A DNA stretch of 39,002 nt from Patulibacter sp052039575 (GCA_052039575.1 JBQGEK010000328.1:1-39002), one strand, 5' to 3'. Shown: positions 1-9,063, counted from the stretch's first letter. Numbers and translations are program-made. Notes: generated by a model from the sequence alone, not told the origin.

Positions 1-2103
1 GCGCGGATCATGCGGGTCGAGGCCGAGAAGCTCGGCTACACGCGCCAGTTCACGATCTACGACTCCGACGATTCCAAGCGGCTGGTCAAGCGGTGCCTCG
101 AGTCGCTCGGCGCTGACACCAAGCGCTACACGCCCAACGGCGTGCGCAACCAGATCTCCGACCACAAGAACCGTCTGCGCAGCCCGGAGCGGGCGGCGGA
201 GCTGGCCGCGGGACCGTACGACCGGACCGTGGTCGACGCCTACGCGCTCTACCAGAAGCAGCTGGCGCGGAACAACGCGATGGACTTCGACGACCTGATG
301 TTCCGCACGGTCGATCTGCTCGAGCGGTTCAGCGAGGTCCGCGAGCGATACCGGGCGGCGTTCAAGCACGTGCTGGTCGACGAGTACCAGGACACCAACC
401 CCGCGCAGTACCGGTTGCTCCAGCTGCTCTGCATGGACGACCCGCTGCACCAGCTCAGCGATCCGTCGCAGGCCCCGGACCTGTTCGGCCCGTTGGCGGG
501 GGAGGAGCCCGGCCACCGCAACCTGATGGTCGTCGGCGACGACGCCCAGTCGATCTACGGCTTCCGCTCGGCCGACATCCGCAACATCCTCGACTTCGAG
601 GACGACTTCCCGGACGCCAAGGTGATCCGGCTGGAGCAGAACTACCGCTCGACGCAGCGGATCCTCGACGCGGCCAACGCGGTGATCGCGCACAACAGCG
701 ACCAGCGCCCGAAGCATCTCTGGACCGACCTCGGCGACGGCGACGAGGTCCGCGTGCGGGCGCTCCAGGACGACTTCACCGAGGCGCGTTGGGTCGTCGC
801 CGAGGTCGAGCGGCTCGCCGCCGAGGGCGTCCCGTTCGCCGAGATGGCGGTGCTCTACCGGACCAACGCGCTCTCGCGGACGGTCGAGACCGCACTGACC
901 AACGCCGAGATCGGCTACCAGGTGATCGGCGGGCTGCGGTTCTTCGACCGCGCCGAGGTCAAGGACGTGATCGCCTACCTGGCGTGGCTGCAGAACCCGG
1001 CCAACACCGTCGCGTTCTCGCGGATCGTCAACCGCCCGCGACGGGGAATCGGCGACACCACCGTCGGCCGACTGATCGCCCACGCGGCGGCGACCGGGAT
1101 CACCCCGCTGCAGGCGATCGACGAGCCCGAGGCGGCCGGCCTGAAGACCGCGGCGATCCGGGCCGTCGGCGTCTTCCGCGACCAGATCGCCGAGCTGCGC
1201 GAGACGATCGAGCAGGGCGGCGCCGCCGACGTCAGCGTCGCCGATCTGGTCGAGCAGGTGCTCCGCGTCACCGGCTACCGCGCCGACCTGGAGGCGTCGA
1301 GCGACCCGCAGGACGAGGGGCGGTTGGAGAACCTCGACCAGCTGCACGCCTACGCCGACGAGTTCGACCACGACGCGGCCTCTGCCGAGGAAGCGTCGGG
1401 GGCCGGCGAGCAGACCGCGCTCGACCGTTTCCTCGAGCGCACGGCGCTGCTCTCCGACGCGGATCATCAGGCCGAGCAGGAGGGCGGGCAGGTCACGCTG
1501 ATGACCCTCCACAACGCCAAGGGCGCCGAGTACGACGCGGTCTTTCTGATCGGCTGCGAGGACGGGATCTTCCCGCACTCGCGGGCGATCGACAGCGGCG
1601 AGCTCGAGGAGGAGCGGCGGCTCTGCTACGTCGGCCTGACCCGCGCGCGGCGGCACCTGGCGCTGACCTGGTCGCGGCGCCGGGCGCTCTACGGTCCGCC
1701 GCAGGCGCAGTACCCGAGCCGGTTCCTGCGCGAGCTGCCGAGCGAGGCGCTCGACGAGGAGTCGGGCGACCAGCTGACCGGTTCGTCGACGGCCGCGGCC
1801 CGGGGCCGGACGGACCTGAGCCGGACCGGCCGGATCGGCGCGCCCGGCGGCGGCAGCCGCAGCCTCGGAGAGCTCGGCCTGCGACGCGGCAGCGACCTGT
1901 TGAAGGGCGCCGCCGCTGGCGGAGGGGCGCCGAGTCCCACCGACGACGTGCCCGAGCTGCGGGTCGGCCAGCGGGTGCGGCACGGCAAGTTCGGCGCGGG
2001 CGAGGTCGTCGGGCTGGAGACCGACGTCTTCGTCGTGGAGTTCGACGACTTCGGCGAACGGCGTCTGATCGCGGGCTTCGCCAAGCTCACGCCGCTCGAC
2101 TGA
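1..2103 (+). CDS. pcrA: PcrA/UvrD-family ATP-dependent 3'-5' DNA helicase, 5' end outside window
   Basis: Superfamily 1A helicase acting in DNA repair and in clearing replication obstacles. The frame is open from base 1, so the N-terminus, including the Walker A motif, lies upstream; about 700 residues remain. Counting from the first in-window ATG at 10, motif II is VDEYQDTN (about 123-130), followed by GDDAQSIYGFRSAD (motif III), QNYRST (motif IV), VTLMTLHNAKGAEYD (motif V) and EEERRLCYVGLTRARRHL (motif VI). The C-terminus ends in the Tudor-like PcrA/UvrD domain (VGQRVRHGKFGAGEVV), which separates it from RecB- or AdnA-type enzymes. About 25 extra residues sit between motifs II and III. The gene converges on the MFS exporter gene. 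PcrA versus UvrD naming is arbitrary in actinobacteria. Confidence 0.95.
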   Translation, partial: ARIMRVEAEKLGYTRQFTIYDSDDSKRLVKRCLESLGADTKRYTPNGVRNQISDHKNRLRSPERAAELAAGPYDRTVVDAYALYQKQLARNNAMDFDDLMFRTVDLLERFSEVRERYRAAFKHVLVDEYQDTNPAQYRLLQLLCMDDPLHQLSDPSQAPDLFGPLAGEEPGHRNLMVVGDDAQSIYGFRSADIRNILDFEDDFPDAKVIRLEQNYRSTQRILDAANAVIAHNSDQRPKHLWTDLGDGDEVRVRALQDDFTEARWVVAEVERLAAEGVPFAEMAVLYRTNALSRTVETALTNAEIGYQVIGGLRFFDRAEVKDVIAYLAWLQNPANTVAFSRIVNRPRRGIGDTTVGRLIAHAAATGITPLQAIDEPEAAGLKTAAIRAVGVFRDQIAELRETIEQGGAADVSVADLVEQVLRVTGYRADLEASSDPQDEGRLENLDQLHAYADEFDHDAASAEEASGAGEQTALDRFLERTALLSDADHQAEQEGGQVTLMTLHNAKGAEYDAVFLIGCEDGIFPHSRAIDSGELEEERRLCYVGLTRARRHLALTWSRRRALYGPPQAQYPSRFLRELPSEALDEESGDQLTGSSTAAARGRTDLSRTGRIGAPGGGSRSLGELGLRRGSDLLKGAAAGGGAPSPTDDVPELRVGQRVRHGKFGAGEVVGLETDVFVVEFDDFGERRLIAGFAKLTPLD

Positions 2104-2120
2104 CGGGCGTCAACGCCGTC
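2102..2120. terminator. Short hairpin between convergent helicase and exporter genes
   Basis: GACG(G)GCGT and ACGCCGTC pair with one bulged G and a 2-nt loop, directly over the helicase stop codon. There is no U-run, so a terminator role is only inferred from its position between converging genes. Confidence 0.25.
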
Positions 2121-2135
2121 GTCCGCCCGGCTCGG

Positions 2136-3593
2136 TCACTCCCGCTCGACGGCCGGATCGGCGACACGGGGCACGACCGACGGACGGGCGGTCGACGCGT
2201 CGCGACGGATCCGTCGCTCGGCGACCGCCAGCCAGGCCGCGCTGCCGAGACCGAGCAGCGACGCGGCGACGAGCCATGCGAACGTCGTGCGGAAGGCGTC
2301 GTCGACACCCGCCGGCAGCCTCGCGGCCAGCACCACGGCGAAGACCGCGCCGCCGATCGCGCCGCCGAGGCGCTGGGCGATGTTCACCTGCGTGGCGGCA
2401 TCCGGCAGCTGCTCCCGCGTCACGGCCTTGTAGGCCGCGGACGTCGCGGGCATCACCGTCAGCGCGATCGCGGCGCCGCGCAGGACCAGCAGCAGCTCGA
2501 CCACGACGACGTTCGCAGCGGTATCGAGGACGGCGAACGGGACGGTGGTGACGACGCACGCCAGTCCGCCGACCACGCTGACGGGGCCGCCGCCGTAGCG
2601 ATCCACGAGCCGGCCGCTGAGCGGCAGCACGACGATCGTTCCGACGCCCGTCGCGATCAGCAGCAGGCCGGTGTCGGTGGCAGTGGCGCCGCGGCCGATC
2701 AGGAAGTACAGCGGGAGCAACAGCCCCGCGCCGAACATCGCGGCGCCGGAGAAGGCGGCGGTCGTGGTGGCCGCCGCGTAGGCGCGGTTGCCGAGCAGCC
2801 GTAGGTCGAGCACGGGGCGCGGGACGCGTCGGCCATGCGCGGCGTAGAGCGCCAGCGCCAGCAGCCCGACGGCCAGCGCGAGCCCGCTGTGGGGGTCGGC
2901 GAGCGTCTGGCGCTCGCCCCAGGCGGTCGCGCCGTAGACCACCAGGGGGAGCCCGGCCGTCAGCAGCACGAGGCCCACGCGGTCGAGCCGGCCCACGTCC
3001 TGCGCCGTGCCGCGCGGAACCCACCGCCAGCCGAGCGCCAGCGCGAGCGAGCCGATCGGCAGGTTGATCAGGAACAGCCACGGCCAGGAAGCGACGTCGA
3101 TCAGCACCCCGCCGAGCACGGGACCGAGCGCGGGGGCGGCCGCCACGGCGACGCCGAGCACCGACATCACCCGCCCCAACCGTCCGGGGCCGACCGCCTG
3201 GCCGATGATCGTCTGGCCGGCCGGAATCAGCAGCCCGGCGCTGAGACCCTGGACGATCCGCAGCACGATCAGCCACTCGACGGTCGGGGCGACGGCGCAG
3301 AGCACCGACGTCGCGGTGAACCCGGCCAGGGCCGCGAGCCAGAGCCGTCCCACGCCGACGCGGCGGCCGAGCCATCCGCAGAGCGGCAGCGAGACGCCGA
3401 GCGCGACGAGGTATCCGTTGCCGACCCACTGGACCGTCGTCAGATCGGTGCCGAGGTCACGCGCGATCGCGTCGAGGCCGACGTACACGATCGATGCGTC
3501 GAGGCCGCTCATGAAGGCTCCGAACGCGATCACCGCCGCCAGGCGCCACACGGCGAAGGGGATCGGGTCGGTCTGGGAGGGGGTTGCGTCCAC
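2136..3593 (-). CDS. MFS drug exporter, DHA2 (EmrB/QacA) family, 14 TM
   Basis: Proton-driven inner-membrane exporter of about 485 residues, the usual DHA2 length with 14 hydrophobic segments. The first helix carries the family motif around SGLDASIVYV (Asp32), and the antiporter motif C is seen as GVAVAAAPALGPVLGG (about 147-162). I chose the GTG at 3593: it has AGGAG five bases upstream, and the protein from there starts just before helix 1. A TTG at 3635 would put the start inside an operator palindrome. It is divergent from a MarR regulator gene, with three copies of a shared palindrome between them, so repression by that regulator relieved by a drug-like ligand is likely. The substrate is unknown. 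Confidence 0.9.
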   Translation of the reverse strand: MDATPSQTDPIPFAVWRLAAVIAFGAFMSGLDASIVYVGLDAIARDLGTDLTTVQWVGNGYLVALGVSLPLCGWLGRRVGVGRLWLAALAGFTATSVLCAVAPTVEWLIVLRIVQGLSAGLLIPAGQTIIGQAVGPGRLGRVMSVLGVAVAAAPALGPVLGGVLIDVASWPWLFLINLPIGSLALALGWRWVPRGTAQDVGRLDRVGLVLLTAGLPLVVYGATAWGERQTLADPHSGLALAVGLLALALYAAHGRRVPRPVLDLRLLGNRAYAAATTTAAFSGAAMFGAGLLLPLYFLIGRGATATDTGLLLIATGVGTIVVLPLSGRLVDRYGGGPVSVVGGLACVVTTVPFAVLDTAANVVVVELLLVLRGAAIALTVMPATSAAYKAVTREQLPDAATQVNIAQRLGGAIGGAVFAVVLAARLPAGVDDAFRTTFAWLVAASLLGLGSAAWLAVAERRIRRDASTARPSVVPRVADPAVERE

Positions 3594-3620
3594 GGGGGCT
3601 CCTGGGGCGTCGCGACAGAA

Positions 3621-3677
3621 CGTTGGAATACCCAACGTTGGTTAGGCCAACGTATCAGGTCGTTGGTCGTTCCAACG
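3621..3677. promoter_or_regulatory. Three MarR-type operators, CGTTGG-N5-CCAACG
   Basis: Three perfect copies of CGTTGG-N5-CCAACG lie at 3621-3637, 3636-3652 (sharing two bases with the first) and 3661-3677. The third covers the spacer upstream of the marR -10 (TAGGCT, 3684-3689). The second covers a candidate exporter -10 on the minus strand (TACGTT, 3654 down to 3649). This arrangement fits autoregulation plus repression of the exporter. Confidence 0.8.
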
Positions 3678-3683
3678 ATGGAC

Positions 3684-3689
3684 TAGGCT
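3684..3689 (+). promoter_or_regulatory. -10 hexamer TAGGCT of marR, leaderless
   Basis: TAGGCT ends 6 nt before the ATG at 3696, which places the transcript start at or very near the start codon; no Shine-Dalgarno sequence is present. Confidence 0.55.
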
Positions 3690-3695
3690 TCGGTC

Positions 3696-4163
3696 ATGGA
3701 CGAACACGAGCTGGCGACGGTGGCGGTCGAGCCCCCGGATCGCCTGCAGCGACAGGCCAGTTGGCTGCTCAACCAGGCGCGCGTGGTCGGCAACCGCCAC
3801 GTCGCGGAGCGTCTGGGGGAGCGTCGGATCCGCACCGACTACGCGGTGCTCGCGGCGCTGGAGCAGTTCGGTCCGCTGAGCCAGGCGGACCTCGGCCGTC
3901 GGCTCGGGATCGACCGCAGCGACGTCGTCGCTCTGCTCAACCGGCTGGGTGATCAGGGCCTGGTGCACCGCGAGCCCGATCCGCGCGACCGACGCCGCAA
4001 CTCCGTGGCGATGACGCCGCAGGGCCGCGAGCGGCTCGAAGCGCTCGACCTCGCCGTGAGCCGGGCGCAGAGCGACCTGCTCGAGCCGCTCGACCCGCAG
4101 GAGCGGACGGTCCTCGTCGACCTGCTCCGGCGCGTCGTCGCGCACCATCGAGGACGCCCGTAG
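3696..4163 (+). CDS. MarR-family transcriptional regulator
   Basis: A 155-residue winged-helix repressor, normal MarR size. The core runs from about residue 45 (RTDYAVLAALEQFGPLSQADLGRRLGI) through the recognition helix (DRSDVVALLNRLGDQGLV) to the wing (REPDPRDRRRNSVAMTPQG, about 94-112). The flanking helices form the dimer interface. It is divergently transcribed from an MFS exporter, the standard arrangement for a local drug-responsive switch, and the three palindromes between the genes are its probable binding sites. The ligand cannot be told from sequence. Confidence 0.93.
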   Translation: MDEHELATVAVEPPDRLQRQASWLLNQARVVGNRHVAERLGERRIRTDYAVLAALEQFGPLSQADLGRRLGIDRSDVVALLNRLGDQGLVHREPDPRDRRRNSVAMTPQGRERLEALDLAVSRAQSDLLEPLDPQERTVLVDLLRRVVAHHRGRP

Positions 4164-4218
4164 GGGCGGTCCGCGGTCCGCGGGCTCAGCGTGCGAGCAG
4201 ACGATCCCGTCCAGCGGC

Positions 4219-4224
4219 TAGCCT
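4219..4224 (+). promoter_or_regulatory. -10 hexamer TAGCCT of folD, leaderless
   Basis: TAGCCT is followed by 9 nt and then the folD ATG at 4234. No ribosome binding site lies between them. Confidence 0.5.
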
Positions 4225-4233
4225 GAGCACCAG

Positions 4234-5088
4234 ATGCCCGGCACGATCATCGACGGTAAGCGCGTCGCCGCCCTGGTGCGGCAGGAGGTCGCCGACGACG
4301 TCGCGGCCTTCACGGAGCAGTACGGCCGTCCGCCGGGCCTGGCGACGATCCTGGTCGGTGAGGACCCCGCCAGCGCGGTCTACGTCGGCGGCAAGCAGCG
4401 CGCCTGCGCCGAGGTCGGGATCAAGGGCTTCGACCACCGGCTCGACGCCGACGCCACGCGCGAGCAGGTCGTCACGTTGATCGAGCAGCTCAACGCCGAT
4501 CCCGCGGTCAGCGGGATCCTCTGTCAGCTGCCGGTCCCGGGGCACCTCGACGGGGTCGAGCTGACCAACCTGATCGACGCGCACAAGGACGTCGACGGCC
4601 TGACGATCGCATCCGCCGGGCGGCTCGCGCTCGGTCTCAGCGGCCTGCGCTCCTGCACCCCGGCCGGCGTGATCCGCCTGCTCGACGACCACGGCGTCGA
4701 CCTGGAGGGCAAGGAGACGGTCGTGATCGGCCGCTCGAACCTCTTCGGCAAGCCGATGGCGCAGCTGCTGCTGAGCCGCAACGCCACCGTCACCACCGCC
4801 CATTCGCGGACCGCCGATCTGCCCGCGGTCGCGCGCCGCGCCGACGTGCTGATCGTCGCGGTCGGCCGGGCCCAGATGGTCAAGGCCGAGTGGGTCAAGC
4901 CCGGTGCGATCGTGATCGACGTCGGGATGAACCGGCTCGACGAGGGCCTGGTCGGCGACGTCGACTTCGCCGGCGTCTCCGAGGTCGCGTCGGCGATCAC
5001 CCCGGTGCCGGGCGGCGTGGGGCCGATGACGATCGCCCAGCTGCTGGCGAACACGGTCCAGGCCGCACGGACGCAGGCCGGGGAGTAG
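4234..5088 (+). CDS. folD: Bifunctional methylene-THF dehydrogenase/methenyl-THF cyclohydrolase
   Basis: Interconverts 5,10-methylene-THF and 10-formyl-THF in the cytoplasm, supplying one-carbon units for purines and formyl-Met-tRNA. At 284 residues it has the normal length. Catalytic Tyr50 and Lys54 are in SAVYVGGKQRAC, Gln98 is in CQLPVP and Asp121 is in KDVDGL. The NADP-binding fold shows GRSNLFGKPMAQLL (about 166-179), and the signature PVPGGVGPMT is at about 258-267. A small membrane-protein gene follows 8 nt after the stop. The link to serC-serA elsewhere in the window is metabolic rather than an operon. Confidence 0.97.
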   Translation: MPGTIIDGKRVAALVRQEVADDVAAFTEQYGRPPGLATILVGEDPASAVYVGGKQRACAEVGIKGFDHRLDADATREQVVTLIEQLNADPAVSGILCQLPVPGHLDGVELTNLIDAHKDVDGLTIASAGRLALGLSGLRSCTPAGVIRLLDDHGVDLEGKETVVIGRSNLFGKPMAQLLLSRNATVTTAHSRTADLPAVARRADVLIVAVGRAQMVKAEWVKPGAIVIDVGMNRLDEGLVGDVDFAGVSEVASAITPVPGGVGPMTIAQLLANTVQAARTQAGE

Positions 5089-5096
5089 CGACCACC

Positions 5097-5717
5097 GTGC
5101 TGTCGCGCCTGCGCAGCGGCGAGTGGCTCGCCGTCGGCGGTCTCGTCGGTCTGCTGGTCACGCTGTTCCTCGAGTGGTTCCGCGGATCAGCCGACTTGGA
5201 TTGCACCGGCGACGTCGCCCCGCAGTTCGCGGAGGTCTGCGCGCAAGCCGAGTCGTTCACCTCGACGGTCGCGACGAACGCCGGTTGGGGCGCGCTCGGT
5301 CGCCCGTGGGCGGACTTCCTGGTGATCGTCGTCGTGTTGGTCGTGCTGTGGCTCGTGATGACCTTGCGGGCCGGGCCCGGACGGCCGACCTACGGCGCCG
5401 TCGTGAGCCTGATCGTGGCCGGCGCCGTGACCGCCTTGGTCACGCTGCTGACGGTGATCCGCGTGGTGCTCGCCCGGCCGAGCGAGCTCACCGAGCTGAC
5501 CGACGACATCAGCCTGACCCTGTCGACCAGCATCGGTCCCGGCGGCTGGATCGGCATGGCGTCGCTGATCGTGCTGCTGATCGGGCTCTGGGTGGCCGTG
5601 GCCGACGACCGCACCGACGCGGCCGACAGCGTGTTCGATCCGCCGGCTCCGCGCCCGGTTCCGGATCCGGCCCCGCGTCCGGTGGCCGACGGTCCCGCTC
5701 CGCCGCCCGAGGCGTAG
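5097..5717 (+). CDS. Four-TM membrane protein of unknown function
   Basis: A 206-residue integral membrane protein that I do not assign to a family. Four hydrophobic stretches are visible: about residues 12-24, 74-92 (FLVIVVVLVVLWLVM), 104-125 and 155-170. A loop with two cysteines (LDCTGDVAPQFAEVCAQ) lies between the first two, probably outside the cell. The C-terminus is a Pro/Ala-rich tail (PPAPRPVPDPAPRPVADG). The GTG at 5097 was chosen because GGGGAG within the folD 3' end precedes it at about 11 nt and the first helix follows shortly after. It is probably cotranscribed with folD, though no functional link is evident. Confidence 0.8.
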   Translation: MLSRLRSGEWLAVGGLVGLLVTLFLEWFRGSADLDCTGDVAPQFAEVCAQAESFTSTVATNAGWGALGRPWADFLVIVVVLVVLWLVMTLRAGPGRPTYGAVVSLIVAGAVTALVTLLTVIRVVLARPSELTELTDDISLTLSTSIGPGGWIGMASLIVLLIGLWVAVADDRTDAADSVFDPPAPRPVPDPAPRPVADGPAPPPEA

Positions 5718-5773
5718 CCCGCCCGTCGGGGCGACCGACCGGCTCGGGGCGGTCGTTCGACCCGGTGCTCGGT

Positions 5774-5779
5774 TAGCAT
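5774..5779 (+). promoter_or_regulatory. -10 hexamer TAGCAT of gatCAB, leaderless
   Basis: TAGCAT is followed by 8 nt and the gatC ATG at 5788, with no ribosome binding site. It lies in the 70-nt gap after the membrane-protein gene. Confidence 0.5.
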
Positions 5780-5787
5780 CGGGCGCG

Positions 5788-6072
5788 ATGATCGACCGCG
5801 ACACCGTCCTCCACGTCGCCACCCTGGCGCGCCTGGACCTGCACGACGACGAGATCGAGCCGATGGCCCAGGAGCTGTCGGCGGTGCTCGGGCACCTCGA
5901 GACGATCTCGGAGCTCGACCTCGACGGCGTCGTGCCGACCTCGCACGTGCTGACCGCGCCGACCGGGCCGCGCTCCGACGCGCCGCACCGCTCGTTGGAC
6001 CGCGACGTTGCGCTCGACCAAGCCCCCGACGCGTCCGACGAGGGCTTCCGCGTCCCGAGCCCCCAGGCCTAA
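5788..6072 (+). CDS. gatC: Asp/Glu-tRNA amidotransferase subunit C
   Basis: Small subunit of the GatCAB complex, which amidates Asp-tRNA(Asn) and Glu-tRNA(Gln); GatC wraps around GatA and stabilises the complex. The 94 residues show the family pattern VLHVATLARLDLHDDEIEPMAQELSAVL at the N-terminus, then a short LDLDGVVPTSHV segment and a C-terminal tail. It is the first gene of gatC-gatA-gatB, 11 nt upstream of gatA, and appears leaderless. Confidence 0.95.
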   Translation: MIDRDTVLHVATLARLDLHDDEIEPMAQELSAVLGHLETISELDLDGVVPTSHVLTAPTGPRSDAPHRSLDRDVALDQAPDASDEGFRVPSPQA

Positions 6073-6083
6073 GAGGGCACTTC

Positions 6084-7595
6084 ATGACCAACCTGATCGA
6101 TCTGACCGTCGTCGAGGCGGCGTCGGCGCTGCGCCGTGGGGACATCTCGCAGCAGGAGCTGTTCCACGCCTACCGCGACCGCGCCGCGGCCGACGACACC
6201 AACAGCTTCACCTGGCTGGCCGACGATCTGACGCTGCCGGCCGCGCTGGGTCAGGAGGCCACTCGCCGACCCGGGACCGACACCCCGCTGGCGGGCGTGC
6301 CGCTGGCGATCAAGGACCTGTTCTGCATCGCGGGCGTGCCGACGGCGTCGGCGTCGAACCTGCTGCGCGGCTACCTCCCGCCGTACACCGCCACCGCGGT
6401 CCACCGGCTGCAGGACGCCGGCGCGTCCGTGCTCGGCAAGACCAACCAGGACGAGTTCGCGATGGGCTCGTCGAACGAGAACTCGGCGTTCGGCCCGGTG
6501 CGCAACCCGTGGGACCGCAGCCGCGTCCCCGGTGGCTCGTCGGGCGGATCGGCCGCCGCCGTCGCGGCCGGGCTTGCGCCGGCCTCGATCGGTACCGACA
6601 CCGGCGGATCGGTCCGCCAGCCCGCCGCGCTCTGCGGCGTCGTCGGGCTCAAGCCGACCTACGGCTCGATCTCGCGCTACGGGATGATCGCGTTCGCCTC
6701 GTCGCTCGACCAGGCCGGTCCGATCACCCGCGACGTGACCGATGCGGCGCTGCTGTTCCGCTCGATGACCGGTCGCCGTGATCCGGCCGACGCGACCTCG
6801 ATCGGCTGGGACAGCGGCACCGAGCTCGACCTGCCGACGACCGAGCGACTCGACGGACTGCGGATCGGTGTGCCGACCGACCTGCTCGGCGAGGGGATCG
6901 AGCCGGGCGTGCGCGCCTCGTTCGACGCGACCCTGAAGCTCGCCGAGAGCCTCGGGGCGGAGATCGTCGAAGTCCAGCTGCCGCACGCCCGTCACGCGCT
7001 GTCGGCCTACTACCTGCTGGCCCCGGCCGAGGCGTCGTCCAACCTGGCCCGCTTCGACGGCGTCCGCTACGGCAACCGCGCGGACATCGGCGACGGCGGC
7101 CTGGTCGATCTCTACACCAAGACCCGCCACGACGGCTTCGGTCCCGAGGTCAAGCGCCGGATCATGCTCGGCACCTACGCGCTGTCGAGCGGCTTCTACG
7201 ACGCCTACTACCGGCGTGCGCAGCAGGTCCGGACGAAGATCGTGGAGGACTTCGCGGCGGTTCACGAGCAGGTCGACCTGCTCGCCACCCCGACCAGCCC
7301 GACGGTGGCATGGGGGCTCGGAGAGCGCACCGACGATCCACTGGCGATGTACCAGGCCGACGTCACCACGCTGCCGTTCTCGCTCGCCGGCGTGCCGGCG
7401 ATCTCGATCCCGAGCGGCCTCTCCGAGGGCCAGCCGGTCGGCTTCCAGCTGTCGGGGCCCGCGTTCAGCGAGCAGCGGATCCTCGAGGCGGCCTACGCGC
7501 TCGAGCAGCAGATCGGCTTCGACGCCTCCCCGGCGAGGGGCGATGTCGGTGGGGCGTTCGATGGCCCCGCCACGGCCGGGAAGGAGCAGCGCTGA
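6084..7595 (+). CDS. gatA: Asp/Glu-tRNA amidotransferase subunit A
   Basis: The amidase-signature subunit, which hydrolyses glutamine and passes ammonia to GatB. The 503 residues contain the full Ser-cisSer-Lys triad: Lys77 in PLAIKDLF, Ser152 in GGSSGGSAAA and Ser176 in GTDTGGSVRQPA. The length is normal. The stop codon overlaps the gatB start (TGATG), so the two subunits are probably translationally coupled. Confidence 0.97.
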   Translation: MTNLIDLTVVEAASALRRGDISQQELFHAYRDRAAADDTNSFTWLADDLTLPAALGQEATRRPGTDTPLAGVPLAIKDLFCIAGVPTASASNLLRGYLPPYTATAVHRLQDAGASVLGKTNQDEFAMGSSNENSAFGPVRNPWDRSRVPGGSSGGSAAAVAAGLAPASIGTDTGGSVRQPAALCGVVGLKPTYGSISRYGMIAFASSLDQAGPITRDVTDAALLFRSMTGRRDPADATSIGWDSGTELDLPTTERLDGLRIGVPTDLLGEGIEPGVRASFDATLKLAESLGAEIVEVQLPHARHALSAYYLLAPAEASSNLARFDGVRYGNRADIGDGGLVDLYTKTRHDGFGPEVKRRIMLGTYALSSGFYDAYYRRAQQVRTKIVEDFAAVHEQVDLLATPTSPTVAWGLGERTDDPLAMYQADVTTLPFSLAGVPAISIPSGLSEGQPVGFQLSGPAFSEQRILEAAYALEQQIGFDASPARGDVGGAFDGPATAGKEQR

Positions 7596-9052
7596 TGTCC
7601 GCCGCCTACGAGCCCGTGATCGGGCTGGAGATCCACGTCCAGCTCGCCACCAAGACGAAGATGTTCTGCGGCTGCGAGCTGGTCTTCGGCGACCCGCCGA
7701 ACACCCACACCTGCCCGGTCTGCCTGGGCATGCCCGGGATCCTGCCGGTGGTCAACGCCGAGGCGATCCGACTCGGCCTGATGATCGGCCTGGCGTTCGA
7801 GGGCGAGTTGGCCGAGCGGTTGGTCTTCCACCGCAAGTCGTACTTCTATCCCGACCTGCCCAAGGGCTACCAGATCAGTCAGTTCGACGAACCGCTGGTC
7901 GCGGGCGGTCGGCTCGGGTCGGTCGGGCTCGAGCGGGTCCACGTCGAGGAGGATGCGGCCAAGCTGACGCACCTCGGAGCGAGCGGCCGGATCGGCGGAT
8001 CGACCGCGTCGGTCGTCGACTACAACCGCGGTGGCACCCCGTTGGCCGAGATCGTCACGCTGCCGGAGATCCACTCCGCCGAGCAGGCGTCGTCGTGGCT
8101 GCGCCTGCTGCGCGAGACGCTGCGTCAGCTCGGGGTCTCGGACGTGAACATGGAGGAGGGGTCGCTGCGCTGCGACGCCAACATCTCGATCCGTCCGGTC
8201 GGCGACACGACGCTCGGCACCAAGACCGAGCTGAAGAACATGAACTCGTTCCGGTTCATCGAGCAGGGCATCAACGCGGAGATCGCGCGGCAGGTCGCTC
8301 TGGTCGAGTCCGGTGAGCGCGTCCACCAGGAGACCCTCCACTTCGATCCGCGGACCGGGTCGATCACGTCGCTGCGGTCGAAGGAGGGCTCGCACGACTA
8401 CCGCTACTTCCCGGAACCGGACATGCCGCCGGTGCCGGTGCCGATCGAGCTGCTCGAATCGGCGGTCGCGGCCCGCGAGGCCGTCGAGCTGCCGCTCGAG
8501 CGCGAGGCGCGCTACCGCGACGATCTCGGCCTGCACGCCGAGTCGGCGCGCCTGCTCGCCTACCGCCCGCCGCTGGCGGCGTACTTCGAGCAGGTGACGG
8601 CGGCCGACGCCGCGCAACAGGACGACACGCGCCTGCAGCAGATCGCCAACTGGATCGGCAACGACCTGGTGCGGCGGCTCGACGCGGCCGAGATCACCGA
8701 TCCGGCGGACTCCAAGGTCGAGCCGGCAGCGCTGGCAGCGCTGGTCGACCTGGTGCTGGCGAAGACGATCAACCGCAAGGCCGGCGAGCAGGTGCTCGAC
8801 GTGCTGGTCGCCGAGGGCGGCGACCCGGCGGCGATCGTCGAGGCCAAGGGCCTGGCCGCGATGGGAGGCGGCGACGAGCTGCGCCCGATCGTCCAGGAGG
8901 CGCTCGACGCCAATCCCGACGTGGTCGAGAAGCTCGAGAGCGGCAACATGAAGCCGATCGGCGCGATCGTCGGCCACGTGATGAAGCAGACGAAGGGTCG
9001 CGCCGACGGCGGCGAGGTCACGCGGATCACCCGCGAGATCCTCGGCCTCTGA
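7595..9052 (+). CDS. gatB: Asp/Glu-tRNA amidotransferase subunit B
   Basis: The tRNA-binding and kinase subunit, which phosphorylates the mischarged Asp/Glu before transamidation. The 485 residues start with the GatB signature YEPVIGLEIHVQLATKTKMFCGC, with zinc-site cysteines here and in HTCPVCLGMPG. LTHLGAS, DYNRGGTPLAEIVT and NISIRP are conserved core segments. The C-terminal helical and YqeY-like domain (about 330-485) binds tRNA. The ATG at 7595 has AAGGAG at 7581-7586. Presence of the complex implies that the organism lacks at least one of the direct Asn- or Gln-tRNA synthetase routes. Confidence 0.97.
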   Translation: MSAAYEPVIGLEIHVQLATKTKMFCGCELVFGDPPNTHTCPVCLGMPGILPVVNAEAIRLGLMIGLAFEGELAERLVFHRKSYFYPDLPKGYQISQFDEPLVAGGRLGSVGLERVHVEEDAAKLTHLGASGRIGGSTASVVDYNRGGTPLAEIVTLPEIHSAEQASSWLRLLRETLRQLGVSDVNMEEGSLRCDANISIRPVGDTTLGTKTELKNMNSFRFIEQGINAEIARQVALVESGERVHQETLHFDPRTGSITSLRSKEGSHDYRYFPEPDMPPVPVPIELLESAVAAREAVELPLEREARYRDDLGLHAESARLLAYRPPLAAYFEQVTAADAAQQDDTRLQQIANWIGNDLVRRLDAAEITDPADSKVEPAALAALVDLVLAKTINRKAGEQVLDVLVAEGGDPAAIVEAKGLAAMGGGDELRPIVQEALDANPDVVEKLESGNMKPIGAIVGHVMKQTKGRADGGEVTRITREILGL

Positions 9053-9063
9053 CCGCGAGTCGG

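Noticed and set aside
789..2804. Long Arg-rich frame overlapping the helicase and exporter genes
   Set aside because: Low-complexity Arg/Gly/Pro sequence crossing two well-supported genes; a compositional shadow.
7493..8977. Long minus-strand frame opposite gatB
   Set aside because: Shadow of gatB, with His/Arg/Val-rich low-complexity sequence, no ribosome site and no drop in gatB third-position GC.
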